Positions 1 to 10,345 of a stretch of 64,000 bases of DNA are shown here, in pieces (positions within the stretch are counted from its first letter, which is position 1; the number at the start of each line of letters is the position of its first letter). Position numbers and translations under genes: made by a program. The stretch is from Novosphingobium sp. GTDB taxonomy: Bacteria; Pseudomonadota; Alphaproteobacteria; Sphingomonadales; Sphingomonadaceae. The notes below the pieces were generated by a model, which was not told the DNA's origin, did no database searches, and worked only from the letters and a program-made list of their open reading frames with translations. The stretch is taken from assembly GCF_020852455.1 (NCBI RefSeq), contig NZ_JADZAT010000006.1, positions 62,001 to 126,000 of the forward strand, read 5' to 3'.

Positions 1-385
1 ATTGCAGCGCCGGATCGGCCAGCCGCGGCGACAGCGCGTGCCCTTCCAGATGGTTGATCGCGATCAGCGGCTTGTCGCTGGCCATGGCGAGCGCCTTGGC
101 CGTCACCAGCCCGACCATCACCCCGCCGATCAGCCCCGGCCCGGCGGTGGCGGCCACGGCATCGACCTCGCCCAATGCCATCCCGGCATCGGCCAGCGTC
201 GCCTCGATCAGGGGCGCGAGTCGCTCGGCATGGGCGCGCGCAGCGATTTCGGGGACCACTCCGCCATAGGGGCGATGAAAATCGTCCTGCGAAGCGATCC
301 GCTGCGCAAGAATCGTGCGACCGCTATCGACCAATGCGGCTGCGGTTTCGTCGCAAGACGATTCAATTCCGAGGACAATCCCCAT
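1..385 (-). CDS. tsaD: tRNA N6-adenosine threonylcarbamoyltransferase TsaD (partial, runs off the left edge)
   Basis: Reverse-strand translation from ATG at 385: [56 protein letters not shown]..., classic TsaD N-terminus. Absent from the ORF track because it is truncated. Confidence 0.93.
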   Translation of the reverse strand, partial: MGIVLGIESSCDETAAALVDSGRTILAQRIASQDDFHRPYGGVVPEIAARAHAERLAPLIEATLADAGMALGEVDAVAATAGPGLIGGVMVGLVTAKALAMASDKPLIAINHLEGHALSPRLADPALQ

Positions 386-428
386 CCCCACTTTCCCTTA
401 AAGAGATTGCGCACTAGCACAAGCGGCC

Positions 429-1355
429 ATGCTTGAACGTCCACTAAGGCTCGGTACCCGCAAGTCCCCTCTGGCCATGGCCCAGGCCGAGGAAGCGCGC
501 GACCGGTTGGTGGCGGCGCACCCCGGCCTGACGGTCGAACTGGTCCCGGTTACCGCCAGCGGTGACAAGGTGCTTGACCGCCCGCTGGCCGAAATCGGCG
601 GCAAGGCGCTGTGGACCAAGGAGCTCGACGCCTGGCTGCTGGGGGGTGAGATCGACCTGGCGGTCCATTCGCTGAAAGACGTCGAAACGCTGCGCCCGGC
701 GGAAATCACGATTGCGGCGATCCTGCCGCGCGAGGATGTGCGTGACGTGCTGGTCGGCGCGGCTTCGCTGGACGAACTGCCAGCCGGCACGCGGATCGGC
801 ACCAGCGCCCCGCGCCGCGCGGCACAGGCGCTGCATTTGCGGCCCGATTGCCAGGTGGTCGGCTTTCGCGGCAACGTCCAGACCCGGCTGGCCAAGCTTG
901 CAGCCGGCGAGGCTGACGTGACCCTGCTGGCACTGGCCGGGCTCAACCGGCTGGGCAATGCTGCGGTCGGCACCCCGCTCAACCCGCGCGAGTGGCTGCC
1001 CGCGCCGGGCCAGGGCGCGATCGCGATCGAGTGCCGCGCTGCCGATGACGCGACCCGCCAGCTGCTCGCCGCGATCGACCATCTGCCCAGCCGCCAGGCA
1101 GTAGCGGCCGAACGGGCGCTGCTGGCCGCGCTGGGCGGCAATTGCCACAGCCCGATCGCGGTCTTTACCGAAGTGGTGGGTGACCGGCTGGCGATGCGCG
1201 CCGCGCTGCTCAGCCCCGATGGTTCCGACAAGGTGGAAGCGCGGCACAGTTTCGCACCCGGCGATCCGCAGGGCCCACGCGACCTTGCCACCCAGCTGCT
1301 GGCCCAGGCCGGCCCGGCGATCCGCGCCCATTTCGATCCACCGGAGGCGGGCTGA
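429..1355 (+). CDS. hemC: hydroxymethylbilane synthase
   Basis: LRLGTRKSPLAMAQAEEARD, GTSAPRRAAQ, LAPGQGAIAIECR-type motifs. Confidence 0.97.
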   Translation: MLERPLRLGTRKSPLAMAQAEEARDRLVAAHPGLTVELVPVTASGDKVLDRPLAEIGGKALWTKELDAWLLGGEIDLAVHSLKDVETLRPAEITIAAILPREDVRDVLVGAASLDELPAGTRIGTSAPRRAAQALHLRPDCQVVGFRGNVQTRLAKLAAGEADVTLLALAGLNRLGNAAVGTPLNPREWLPAPGQGAIAIECRAADDATRQLLAAIDHLPSRQAVAAERALLAALGGNCHSPIAVFTEVVGDRLAMRAALLSPDGSDKVEARHSFAPGDPQGPRDLATQLLAQAGPAIRAHFDPPEAG

Positions 1356-1358
1356 GCG

Positions 1359-2069
1359 ATGGTGCCGCTGGTCATCATCCGCCCCGAGCCTGGCAATGCG
1401 GCAAGTGTCGCTGCTGCCCAGACGCTGCGGATGGAGGCCCACGGCTTCGCGCTGTTCGAAGTGGCGGCGAAAAGCTGGGAGGCGGTCCCGCCGGACCAGT
1501 TTGATGCGCTGCTGATCGGCAGCGCCAACGTGTTCCGCCACGGCGGCCGCGGGCTCTCCGCACTGAAGGGCCTGCCGGTCTATGCCGTGGGCGAAGCAAC
1601 CGCCCAGGCCGCGCGCGATGCCGGTTTCACGGTCAGCCAGATCGGCGAGGGCAACATGCAGGCGCTGCTCGCCCAGCTCGATCCCGCACATCGCCGCCTG
1701 TTACGGCTGGCCGGCGATGAGCGCGTCCCGCTGACGCTGCCCCGGGGCGTGACCATGGAAGAACGCGTGGTCTACGCCAGCATCTCCCGGCCCTTCCCGC
1801 CCGAACTGGTCGAACTGCTGAGCGAACCGGCGATCATTGCCGTCCATTCGGTCGAAGCTGCCCGGCACCTTTCCGCGCAATGCGTCAGCCACGCGATCAA
1901 GCGTGCACCGCTGCGGATCGCCGCGCTGTCAAACCGGATTGCCAGCGCGGCCGGCGATGGCTGGGGCGAAGTGGCAGTGGCCAGCCTGCCGCAAGACAAG
2001 GCATTGCTGGCGCTCGCCCGCCAGATGTGCCAAGACCCCTGGCCTGCGGGTCGCACTGCAGGCCGTTAG
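1359..2069 (+). CDS. hemD: uroporphyrinogen-III synthase
   Basis: Directly downstream of hemC; HemD-like IRPEPGNAAS...YAVGEATAQAARDAGF. Confidence 0.85.
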   Translation: MVPLVIIRPEPGNAASVAAAQTLRMEAHGFALFEVAAKSWEAVPPDQFDALLIGSANVFRHGGRGLSALKGLPVYAVGEATAQAARDAGFTVSQIGEGNMQALLAQLDPAHRRLLRLAGDERVPLTLPRGVTMEERVVYASISRPFPPELVELLSEPAIIAVHSVEAARHLSAQCVSHAIKRAPLRIAALSNRIASAAGDGWGEVAVASLPQDKALLALARQMCQDPWPAGRTAGR

Positions 2070-2081
2070 ACAAGCGAAACC

Positions 2082-2963
2082 ATGCCCGAAGATTACTCTG
2101 CCCTTCCCCCTGTGCGCAAAGGCTCGTCGCTGAAGACGCTGCTGGCCACGGTGGTGCTGTCATTCGCCGGCGGGGCCGCGTTGCTGGGCTATCTGGTGTG
2201 GGATGGGCGGATCGATCTTGGCCAGTCCGCCGCGCCGCAGCCGGTGGCCAGCCTGCCGGCCAGCGGTTCGCAAACGCCCGCTGCGCTGCCCAGCCCGGCA
2301 ACCACCACGCTGGAAACCAAGCTGGCCGATCTTGAGCGCCGGATGGCGCAGCTTGATTTGCAGGCTGCCGCCTTTGGCGGCACGTCGGCCCGGGCCGAAG
2401 GCTTGCTGGTGGCCATGGCCGCGCGCCGCGCGATCGAACAGGGCAAGCCGCTGGGCTATCTGGAAGGCCAGCTCAAGACCCGCTTCAGCGCTGCGCGCCC
2501 CGATGCGGTCAACACCCTGCTGGCCAGCGCCCGCGCGCCGGTTACGCTCGATATGCTGGCTGCGCAGTTGGATGACCTTGGTCCCGCCCTGCTGGGCACG
2601 CCGCGCAACGAAGGTGGCTGGGATCGCTTCACCCGCGAACTGTCCGGCCTGTTCGTGATCCGCCGCCAGGAAGGCCCGGTCCACAAGCCCACACAGCGGC
2701 TCGATCATGCCAGGATGTTGCTACGCGGCGGGCGGATCGACGAGGCAATTGCCGAAGTTTCCAAGATGCCCGGCAATGCCGCCGCCAAGGACTGGATCGT
2801 CCAGGCCCAGCGCTATGCCGCGGCCCAGGCCGCGCTTGGCCAGATCGAGGAAGCCGCGCTGAATGAGCCCGAGCGATTGAAGAGCGCCACAGGCGAGGCT
2901 GTGCAGCAACCGGGCCTGGCGGCCACGGCGACGCCGGCTCCTACGCTTACGCCTACGCCCTGA
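2082..2963 (+). CDS. single-TM coiled-coil protein, mitofilin/Mic60-like
   Basis: One N-terminal TM, Pro-rich linker, coiled coil (LETKLADLERRMAQLD), mitofilin-like C-terminus; follows hemCD as in other alphaproteobacteria. Confidence 0.7.
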   Translation: MPEDYSALPPVRKGSSLKTLLATVVLSFAGGAALLGYLVWDGRIDLGQSAAPQPVASLPASGSQTPAALPSPATTTLETKLADLERRMAQLDLQAAAFGGTSARAEGLLVAMAARRAIEQGKPLGYLEGQLKTRFSAARPDAVNTLLASARAPVTLDMLAAQLDDLGPALLGTPRNEGGWDRFTRELSGLFVIRRQEGPVHKPTQRLDHARMLLRGGRIDEAIAEVSKMPGNAAAKDWIVQAQRYAAAQAALGQIEEAALNEPERLKSATGEAVQQPGLAATATPAPTLTPTP

Positions 2964-4167
2964 GCAGGCTGGGCAGGTCGCCCGACATTCCGCGCGCTTC
3001 GTCCATGAAGAAGCGTTTGAGCCAGCCCGAACGCTGGACCATGCCCATGCCGGTGCGGCGGACCAGACTGGGGATCCGCCCGCGCACCCCGAACAGGCGG
3101 ACCAGCGCGTCGGTGGTGGCCATCACGGTGGTGGCATCAAGGCTGCGCCAGCGTTCGTACCGCGCCAGCAGCTGGGCATCGCCCGGGTCGAGACCCAGCC
3201 GCATGCCATCGGCCAGAACCTCGACCAGGCAGCCGACGTCGCGCAGCCCAAGATTGAGCCCCTGCCCGGCAATCGGGTGCATGCCGTGCGCCGCATCGCC
3301 GACCAGCGCCAGCCGGCTCTCAACGATCCGCGCGGCGTGGTGGAAATTGAGCGGATAGCTCAACCGCGGGGCGCAAAGTTCGGTCTTGCCGAAGATTTCG
3401 GCCATCCGTCCGGTGATTTCGGACAGGAACTGCGCATCGCTGAGCGCGATCACGCCTTTCGCGTCCTTCTCGTCAACCGTCCAGACCACCGCCGACCGGT
3501 GCCGCCCGTCGGGCAGGTCCAGCAAGGGCAGCAGCGCCAGCGGGCCGGTGGGGAAGAAGATTTCCCAGGCCACGCCGTGGTGCGGCAATTCGTGGGTGAT
3601 CGCGGTGACCATGGCGCGGTGGCTGTAATCCCACTTGGCCGACTTGAGCCCGGCCTCTAACCGGGTCGGCGATTGCCGCCCCTCGGCCCCGACCAGCAGG
3701 CTTGCCGCCAGCACGCGCCCGTCGCTCAGCGTCACGCTCACACCATGTTCGCCGCGCTCACGGCTGACCGGCTCAACCCCGCTGGACCAGGCGATCAGCG
3801 GCTCTGCGCGCGCGGCTTCGAACAGCGCCAGGCGGATGTCGCGGTTGGCGTACATCCGGCCCAAGGTGCCTTGGTGCGGCTCGGGCTTGAAATCGATCCG
3901 GCCGGGCTTCATCGCATCGGTCACCGCGATCGCTTCGATCGCGCAGCCCAGCGGGGCCAGCCGTTCAGCCAGGCCGATATTGGTGAACAGGTTCCAGCTG
4001 GCGGTCGAAATCGCCGAAGCGCGGCCATCGACACCCTCGGCGGTCAGCTCCTCGGGCCGGGCCTTGTCGACCACGTGGCTGGAAATTCCCTGGCGTGCGG
4101 CGGCCAGGGCCAGGGTCATGCCGACCAGCCCGCCGCCCAGGATCGCCAGGTCACGCCGGTCGGTCAT
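2953..4167 (-). CDS. UbiH/UbiF/COQ6-family FAD-dependent monooxygenase
   Basis: LAILGGGLVGMTLALAAARQG (FAD GxGxxG), GDAAHGMHPIAGQGLNLGLRD motif. ATG at 4167 overlaps the upstream gene's stop. Confidence 0.9.
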   Translation of the reverse strand: MTDRRDLAILGGGLVGMTLALAAARQGISSHVVDKARPEELTAEGVDGRASAISTASWNLFTNIGLAERLAPLGCAIEAIAVTDAMKPGRIDFKPEPHQGTLGRMYANRDIRLALFEAARAEPLIAWSSGVEPVSRERGEHGVSVTLSDGRVLAASLLVGAEGRQSPTRLEAGLKSAKWDYSHRAMVTAITHELPHHGVAWEIFFPTGPLALLPLLDLPDGRHRSAVVWTVDEKDAKGVIALSDAQFLSEITGRMAEIFGKTELCAPRLSYPLNFHHAARIVESRLALVGDAAHGMHPIAGQGLNLGLRDVGCLVEVLADGMRLGLDPGDAQLLARYERWRSLDATTVMATTDALVRLFGVRGRIPSLVRRTGMGMVQRSGWLKRFFMDEARGMSGDLPSLLRA

Positions 4168-5822
4168 GATCCGCAAGTGTTCCCTTCGCCGCCATCGAGA
4201 TCGAGGCAGCGCCCGTCGAAGGCGCCGTCGGGCACCCTTAGCCCAAGGATCGCCACCAGCGTTGGTGCGATATCAACCGTTTCGACCGGGTGCGGCTGTT
4301 CAAAGCTGCGCATGCCGCGCCGCCAGAACAGCATCGGCACCCGCCGGTCATAATCCCAGACGCTGCCGTGGGTGGCGATATAGGCGCCGGGCATCGGTTC
4401 GGGGATCGGGGTGATGCCGCGTTCCAGCAGGATCACCACATCGCCCGAACGGGCCGGATCGAACGAGGCCCGCGCGCGTTCCTTGATCGTCCAGTCCTGC
4501 GGGCTGCCGGCCGGAAGCGGGGTCTTGGCCAGTTCCTCGCTGGAATAGGCGGCGGCAACCTGCGGATTGGCGCGCACGATCGTCAGCAGGGCATCGACCA
4601 CGCGCTTGCGCTGGTCGGCCGGAACCGCACGGTTTACATAGTAGTCGCCGCCATCGGCAACGACCAGCGGTCCGTCGAGCAGGACCACGCCAGACTTGAC
4701 GCCGGCCGCCTTGGACAGCACTTCGGGGCTGAGCGAGGTATCGACCCGGGCAGCGCGCGGATAGGCCTGCTGATCAAGCCGTTCCGGCATGTCGAGCCCG
4801 CCATGGTCAGAGCTCAGCACCACCATATAGTCGATCCCCTTCTTGTCGAGGTGATCGAGCAGACGACCGATCTGCCAATCGAGCTGCGCCATCTGGATGC
4901 ACATCTCACTGCCTTCGGTGCCGGTGGCGTGGCCGATATAGTCAGTTGCCGACAGACTGACCGAGAGCACATCAGGCGCCGCACCTTTGCCCAGGTTCAT
5001 CTCATCGACCAGCGCGGTGGCCAGATCGACCGTGGCCGCATCCATCCGCGGTGAGGTGCGGAACAGGTCGGGCTTGTTGGGCGGCAGGGCGAAAGCACCG
5101 TTACCGGCGAAACCCTTGCCGACCGGAATAGGGCGATTGGCCGCAGTGCAGTTGGCCGGCAGGACAAAGGGTTTGGCTCCCTTGCCCAGCAGCGTGGTGA
5201 CATTGGCGTTGACCCTGACTGCGGCAGGCGAAAGCTGGCGGCCGTTCAGCGTGACAAAGCCCGCTCCCTTCCACCAGTATCCGGCGTCGATCTGGTGCCC
5301 GCCCATCATCATCACCGCGCGGTCCTTGGCCGAAACCGCGACATTGCGCGAGGCCGGGTTGGCGGCCTTCATGTATTCGCCCAGCGTCGGCACCTTGAGG
5401 TGGAAAGCCGAGACTACCGGATTGCGCGGGCTGGAGGCCGGATCGCGTTCATCCTCGGCGCAATAGATCGGCTTGGTCTTGCGCGGACCATCGGGTTCGA
5501 ACCAGGTGTTGGCGATGATCCCGTTGCGGGCCGGGCGCGTGCCGGTCAGCAAGGTGGAATGGCCCGGGCAAGTCTCGGTCGCGGCGTGCGACTGGAACCC
5601 GGCGGGAAAGACCGCGCCCTGCCCCAATCGCGCCAGGCCATAACGATAGGTGGGCCGGTATTGCGCATAGAGATCGCCCGAGAACTGATCGACCGAGATC
5701 GCAACGATCAGCCGTGGTGGTCCGGTCGGCGCGACCGGAACCGGCTTGGCCTGCCCCTGGACCGCGACCACGCCAAGCGCGGTGGTGAGCGAAAGGGCAA
5801 GCGGAGCAAGCAGACGACGCAT
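4164..5822 (-). CDS. alkaline phosphatase family protein (PafA-like, signal peptide)
   Basis: MRRLLAPLALSLTTALGVVAVQGQA signal peptide; GHSTLLTGTRPARNGIIANTWF, SSDHGG; ORF track over-extends the start to 6671. Confidence 0.88.
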   Translation of the reverse strand: MRRLLAPLALSLTTALGVVAVQGQAKPVPVAPTGPPRLIVAISVDQFSGDLYAQYRPTYRYGLARLGQGAVFPAGFQSHAATETCPGHSTLLTGTRPARNGIIANTWFEPDGPRKTKPIYCAEDERDPASSPRNPVVSAFHLKVPTLGEYMKAANPASRNVAVSAKDRAVMMMGGHQIDAGYWWKGAGFVTLNGRQLSPAAVRVNANVTTLLGKGAKPFVLPANCTAANRPIPVGKGFAGNGAFALPPNKPDLFRTSPRMDAATVDLATALVDEMNLGKGAAPDVLSVSLSATDYIGHATGTEGSEMCIQMAQLDWQIGRLLDHLDKKGIDYMVVLSSDHGGLDMPERLDQQAYPRAARVDTSLSPEVLSKAAGVKSGVVLLDGPLVVADGGDYYVNRAVPADQRKRVVDALLTIVRANPQVAAAYSSEELAKTPLPAGSPQDWTIKERARASFDPARSGDVVILLERGITPIPEPMPGAYIATHGSVWDYDRRVPMLFWRRGMRSFEQPHPVETVDIAPTLVAILGLRVPDGAFDGRCLDLDGGEGNTCGS

Positions 5823-5927
5823 CTCGGTTCCTTGAAAAGTTCGTGCGTAACGGGCAGAGCCTTGATGGCCGGGGCACGGGCAATAGGCAAGTGCGCCGTG
5901 GCCGGAAAATTGCGAAGGACCTGCCCG

Positions 5928-7970
5928 ATGCGGCGCTATCGCCCGATCATTGCCGTTGTGTTGCAGATGCTGGCCATGCTGCTGGCCGCACCGGCGCTGG
6001 CCGCGCCCAGCCATATCAAGGCCGAACTGGTGGTCGAAGGTCCCGTGGCGCCCGGCGGTGAGGTGACGCTGGCGGTGCTGATGAAGCCCGAGGCCGGCTG
6101 GCATGGCTATTGGCAGAACCCGGGCGATGCCGGGCTGGGCCTGACGATCGACTGGACCCTGCCGGCCGGGGCCAGCACCGGGGCGCTGCGTTATCCGACG
6201 CCCGAAACGCTGCTGATCTCGGGCCTGATGAACCATGTTTACGAGCATGACTATGCCGTGCTGGTGCCGCTGAAAGTACCTGCCACCCTGCCAGCGGGTT
6301 CCAGTTTCACGGTCCGGGCCAAGGCGCAGTGGCTGGCCTGCACCGACAAGATCTGCGTGCCCGAACGCGGCGAACTGTCCGCAGTAGTCAAGCTGCGTCC
6401 ACCGGGCAGGGGCGATCCCCGCTTCGACCAGTGGCGCGCCGCCCTGCCCGCGCCGCTGGGCAGCCCGGCCACTTTCGCGATCGTCGGCGGCAAGGTGCGT
6501 GTCGCGGTGCCACTGCCCGCCGGGGTCGCGCTGGAGCGCCCGCACCTGTTCGTCGCCGACGACCGCGTGGTCGATTACGCCGCCCCGCAGGCCTTCTTCC
6601 GCGATGGCGACCGGCTGGTGGTGGAACTGCCGCGCGGCAAGTTCGAACCGGTGACGCCCGGCGCGCTCCATGCCGTGCTGCGCCTCAACCAGGCGGGCGA
6701 TGGGGTGAGCCTGGAGGCCGCACCGGGCGAAGTTCCGACAGGCGGGACGCCGCTGGCCGCTGGCACCGAAGCCGCCGGCCTGCCCTGGCTGCTGCTGTCT
6801 GCGCTGCTTGGCGGGCTGCTGCTCAACGTGATGCCCTGCGTCTTCCCGATCCTCAGCCTCAAGGCACTGAGCCTGGCCCGCGCCGGTGAGAGCGAGGCCC
6901 AGGCCCGCGCCGAAGGGCTGGCCTATACCGCAGGGGTGGTGCTGGCCTGCCTGGCGCTGGGCGGCCTGCTGCTGGCGCTGCGCGCTGGCGGCGAACAGGT
7001 CGGCTGGGCATTCCAGTTGCAGGAGCCGCTGGTGGTGGCGGGATTGCTGCTGCTCGCCACCGCGATCACCGCCAACCTGCTCGGCCTGTTCGAATTTGCC
7101 GTGCCCGGCTTTGCCAGCGAAGGATCACCGCAGGGCGCCTTCGCGACCGGGTTGCTTGCCGCCTTCGTTGCCACCCCTTGCACCGGCCCGTTCATGGCCG
7201 CGGCGATGGGCGCGGCGCTGCTGTTGCCGGTCGCTCCGGCGCTGGCGCTGTTTGGCATGCTGGGGCTGGGACTGGCGCTGCCATTCCTCGCGCTGGCCTT
7301 CGTGCCGGCGCTCCGCCGCATGCTGCCCCGGCCCGGCGCCTGGATGGACCGGTTCCGCAAGGCGATGGCCGTGCCGATGGCACTGACCGCGCTCGCGCTG
7401 CTGTGGCTGGCCAGCCGGGTCGCCGGCAACGGCTTCGCGCTCGCTGCCGGCCTGTTCGCCTTGATCCTGATCGCCGTGCTGGTGATCACCGGGCGGCGCC
7501 AGCGTCACGGACTTGCGGCGGGTGCGCCGGTCTGGGCGGCGCTGGGGGTTATGGCGCTGGCCTTTGCGCTGGGCATGCCGGGCATGGTCCGCCAGCCCCT
7601 GGCGGCCGAGGCCGATCTGCTGGGCGCGCAACCGTTCAGTCAGGCCGCGCTCGACAAGGCGCGCGCGACGGGCAAGCCGGTCTTCGTCTATTTCACCGCC
7701 GACTGGTGCCTGACCTGCAAGGTCAACGAGAAGGTCGCGCTGGAAGCTGCTGACACGCTGTACAACTTCAAGCGTGCCGGGGTGATTGTCCTGCGCGGCG
7801 ACTGGACCCGGCGCGATCCGGCCATTTCACGCTTCCTCGCTGCTCACGGTGCGGCAGGTGTGCCGCTCTATCTGTGGTATCCGCCCAAGGGCTCCGCCGC
7901 GCAGCAATTGCCGCAGGTCCTCACCCCGCAATTGCTGGGCGATCTGGTCAAACAAACCAGAACCGGTTGA
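5928..7970 (+). CDS. dsbD: protein-disulfide reductase DsbD family (DsbD-beta TM domain plus C-terminal thioredoxin)
   Basis: Signal peptide, NVMPCVFPILSLKAL TM motif, C-terminal VYFTADWCLTCKVNEKVALE thioredoxin site. Confidence 0.88.
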   Translation: MRRYRPIIAVVLQMLAMLLAAPALAAPSHIKAELVVEGPVAPGGEVTLAVLMKPEAGWHGYWQNPGDAGLGLTIDWTLPAGASTGALRYPTPETLLISGLMNHVYEHDYAVLVPLKVPATLPAGSSFTVRAKAQWLACTDKICVPERGELSAVVKLRPPGRGDPRFDQWRAALPAPLGSPATFAIVGGKVRVAVPLPAGVALERPHLFVADDRVVDYAAPQAFFRDGDRLVVELPRGKFEPVTPGALHAVLRLNQAGDGVSLEAAPGEVPTGGTPLAAGTEAAGLPWLLLSALLGGLLLNVMPCVFPILSLKALSLARAGESEAQARAEGLAYTAGVVLACLALGGLLLALRAGGEQVGWAFQLQEPLVVAGLLLLATAITANLLGLFEFAVPGFASEGSPQGAFATGLLAAFVATPCTGPFMAAAMGAALLLPVAPALALFGMLGLGLALPFLALAFVPALRRMLPRPGAWMDRFRKAMAVPMALTALALLWLASRVAGNGFALAAGLFALILIAVLVITGRRQRHGLAAGAPVWAALGVMALAFALGMPGMVRQPLAAEADLLGAQPFSQAALDKARATGKPVFVYFTADWCLTCKVNEKVALEAADTLYNFKRAGVIVLRGDWTRRDPAISRFLAAHGAAGVPLYLWYPPKGSAAQQLPQVLTPQLLGDLVKQTRTG

Positions 7971-9465
7971 CCCCGCGTTCGCCTTCCTCGATCCGCACCG
8001 GGCGGCCAAAGACCTTGCCCTTGCGCAGCTCGGCGCAGATCGCCGGGTCGGCCGAATTGGCGAGCACCCGGGCATCTCCCACCCGGGCCACCAGCGTGGC
8101 GGTCTCGCCGGTCTTGCCCGGCTGGATCGTGAAGGTTTCGGCCACGGCCTCACCATCATGGGCATCCAGCACGCGCCAGTGCGGCTTGATCTTTTCCAGG
8201 CTTTGCCAACGGCTTGCCGACCAGTCCGCAGGTTCTGTCGAATAGACCCCGGCGGCATATTTGCTCATGATCCCGCCGTTCGCACCGACCAGCACCTTGT
8301 CGCCCGGTTGGGCACGGCAGCGCTGGACGGCTTCGGCGATCGAGTGGCCGACGTAATTGTTCCCGGCTCCGCCGAAAAACGGCAGTCCGCCGGTCAGCGT
8401 CCAGCCGCGCGGATCGTCGCGATCGAGCCCGAAGGCATCGAGCAAGTTGAAAACCGGGATTGCAAAGCACGAATAAAGATCTGTCGCGGAAAGCTTTTCC
8501 CAGCTCGTCCCGGCAAGCTCAAGCGCGGTTGAGATTGCCGCGACTGCCGCCGGGCTCTTCTCGATGCTTTCGCGCGTCAGCATCGAGGGTTCGGCGCAGT
8601 CGGCGACCCCGTGCACATAGACCCAGCGGTCACTCGGCACCCCCAGACGGCGTGCCTCCCCGGCACTTGCGAGTACCACCGCAGCCCCCTGGTTGACCTG
8701 ATCGCGCGACACCACCAGCCGGCCATAGGGTTCGGCGACCAGCCGGTTGCGATCGGTCAGCGTGGCAAGCTCTTCCGCGCTGCGTTCGGTCGGCGCGGCG
8801 CTGTGCGGATTGGCGGCGGCAACCCGGGTGAAGGGGGCAAACAGCTTGCCGATCTCCAGCCGATAGTCGGCCAGGCTCAGCCCCAGCCGTTCGCGCCGGA
8901 CATTCTCGGCCAGGGCATAGCCGCCGATCGGCGCACCCACGCCGTGACGGATCGAGGTCATATCGACCACCCCGTCATAACCGGGTCCGCGATCCTCCAG
9001 GCTGCCGCGCCGCCGCTCGCTCCAGTCGCGGGTCTCGCCCCGGGCCAGCAGCGCGCGCATGGTCGAAATCGCTTCGGAGCCAACGATCGCGGCCAGCTTG
9101 CTGCGCCCGGCGGCGATCTCGGCCGCCAGTTCGCCGACCAGCCGCTGCGGCCCCTGCCCGCCAACCACTTCGAGGATCGCCCGGTCCGGATTGGCGCCGG
9201 CCCGCCGCGCAATCGCGCGCGGGGTGTTGTTGGCATGGCCGAACGGCGCGGTGTAGCGGGTGGCCGAAATTTCGAACTGGCGGATCGCGGCGATCGTATC
9301 GAGACTCTTCGCCAGACTGCGCTTGGCCCGGGCATCGGCAAAGGCCGCGCGCAGCGCAGCGCCGGCCAGGTCCATATGGCTCATCTCGGCATAGCCCGGT
9401 TCGCCCACGCGTTCCGAATATTGCCTGACCCCAATGATTACGGGGGTGTTGTCGGCTACGGTCAT
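7948..9465 (-). CDS. thiolase-family acetyl-CoA acetyltransferase
   Basis: VYVHGVADCAEPSMLTRES, SATDLYSCFAIPVFNLLDAFGL, LTGGLPFFGGAGNNYVGHSIAE: thiolase/SCP2-like motifs. Confidence 0.82.
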   Translation of the reverse strand: MTVADNTPVIIGVRQYSERVGEPGYAEMSHMDLAGAALRAAFADARAKRSLAKSLDTIAAIRQFEISATRYTAPFGHANNTPRAIARRAGANPDRAILEVVGGQGPQRLVGELAAEIAAGRSKLAAIVGSEAISTMRALLARGETRDWSERRRGSLEDRGPGYDGVVDMTSIRHGVGAPIGGYALAENVRRERLGLSLADYRLEIGKLFAPFTRVAAANPHSAAPTERSAEELATLTDRNRLVAEPYGRLVVSRDQVNQGAAVVLASAGEARRLGVPSDRWVYVHGVADCAEPSMLTRESIEKSPAAVAAISTALELAGTSWEKLSATDLYSCFAIPVFNLLDAFGLDRDDPRGWTLTGGLPFFGGAGNNYVGHSIAEAVQRCRAQPGDKVLVGANGGIMSKYAAGVYSTEPADWSASRWQSLEKIKPHWRVLDAHDGEAVAETFTIQPGKTGETATLVARVGDARVLANSADPAICAELRKGKVFGRPVRIEEGERGVNRFWFV

Positions 9466-10223
9466 CACAGCACCTGCCCGTCATCTACGGTCAGCACCGA
9501 CCCGGTGATATGCGCCGAGGCATCCGAAGCCAGCAGCAGCAACGGCGCGTCGAGCGCGTCGATCGGACACATCCGCTTGCGGTGGAAGGCCGCGATCTGG
9601 GCCTTGCCGCCCTCGCTCTCGAACCAGTCGCCATCGATCTCGGTGCGGATATAGCCGGGCTCGATCGTGTTGACGTTGATCCCCTGGCGCACCCATTCGC
9701 GCGCGAACTGCCGACCCAGGTGGGCAACCCCGGCCTTGGTCGCGGCATAGGCGGCATCGCCCTGCCCGGTCATCTGGGCAGTGATCGAGCCGATCAGCAC
9801 CACCCGCCCGCGCCCATGCGCCTTGAACCCGGCCGCGATCATCCGTCGCCCGCCTTCGCGCGCAGTCAGATAGACCCCGGTGAAATTGGTGTTCACGACA
9901 TTGGCCACATCGGCCAGCGGCAGGTCGATCGAGCGCCCGGCGGTCGCGATCCCGGCGTTGGCCACCACGGTATCGACCGTGCCCCACTTCGCCTCTGCCG
10001 CGTCATAGGCGGCCATGATCGAAATTTCGTCAGTCACGTCGATCGCCACCGGCAGCGCCGCTTCGCCGAGCTCTGCGGCCAGCGCCGCAACCCGGTCCAC
10101 CCGCCGCGCGCCGATCACCACTTTCGCGCCTTCGCGCACGAACAGCCGCGCGAAATGCGCGCCGAAGCCCGATGATGCACCGGTAATCAGGGCGATCCGC
10201 CCCGTCATTGCCTGCCTGTCCAC
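9465..10223 (-). CDS. SDR family NAD(P)-dependent oxidoreductase
   Basis: ALITGASSGFGAHFA cofactor motif, VVANAGIA, YAATKAGVAHL catalytic motif. Confidence 0.92.
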   Translation of the reverse strand: MDRQAMTGRIALITGASSGFGAHFARLFVREGAKVVIGARRVDRVAALAAELGEAALPVAIDVTDEISIMAAYDAAEAKWGTVDTVVANAGIATAGRSIDLPLADVANVVNTNFTGVYLTAREGGRRMIAAGFKAHGRGRVVLIGSITAQMTGQGDAAYAATKAGVAHLGRQFAREWVRQGINVNTIEPGYIRTEIDGDWFESEGGKAQIAAFHRKRMCPIDALDAPLLLLASDASAHITGSVLTVDDGQVL

Positions 10224-10298
10224 TGATCCCTCGCCTGATTGCCGTTTTCCCGATCAAGAGCGGAGAGCGGCCAGACGATCAAGCAAAATTGCGCAAGT

Positions 10299-10312
10299 TT
10301 GACATTGGTCAA
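10299..10312 (+). promoter_or_regulatory. FNR/FixK-type box TTGAC-ATTG-GTCAA
   Basis: Perfect TTGAY-N4-RTCAA dyad read directly. Confidence 0.75.
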
Positions 10313-10345
10313 GGCAAAGCCTGCTGCGGCGGATCAAATCTGCCC

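Noticed and set aside
398-1691. Long minus-strand ORFs (398..1528, 444..1691) opposite hemC/hemD
   Set aside because: High-GC codon-position artefacts antisense to clear hemC/hemD; low-complexity composition and no recognisable domain.
5295-5927. N-terminal extension of the DsbD ORF (5295..7970)
   Set aside because: Runs antisense through the phosphatase gene; a signal peptide begins at ATG 5928.
5823-6671. N-terminal extension of the phosphatase ORF up to 6671
   Set aside because: Overlaps dsbD antisense; a clean signal peptide starts at 5822.
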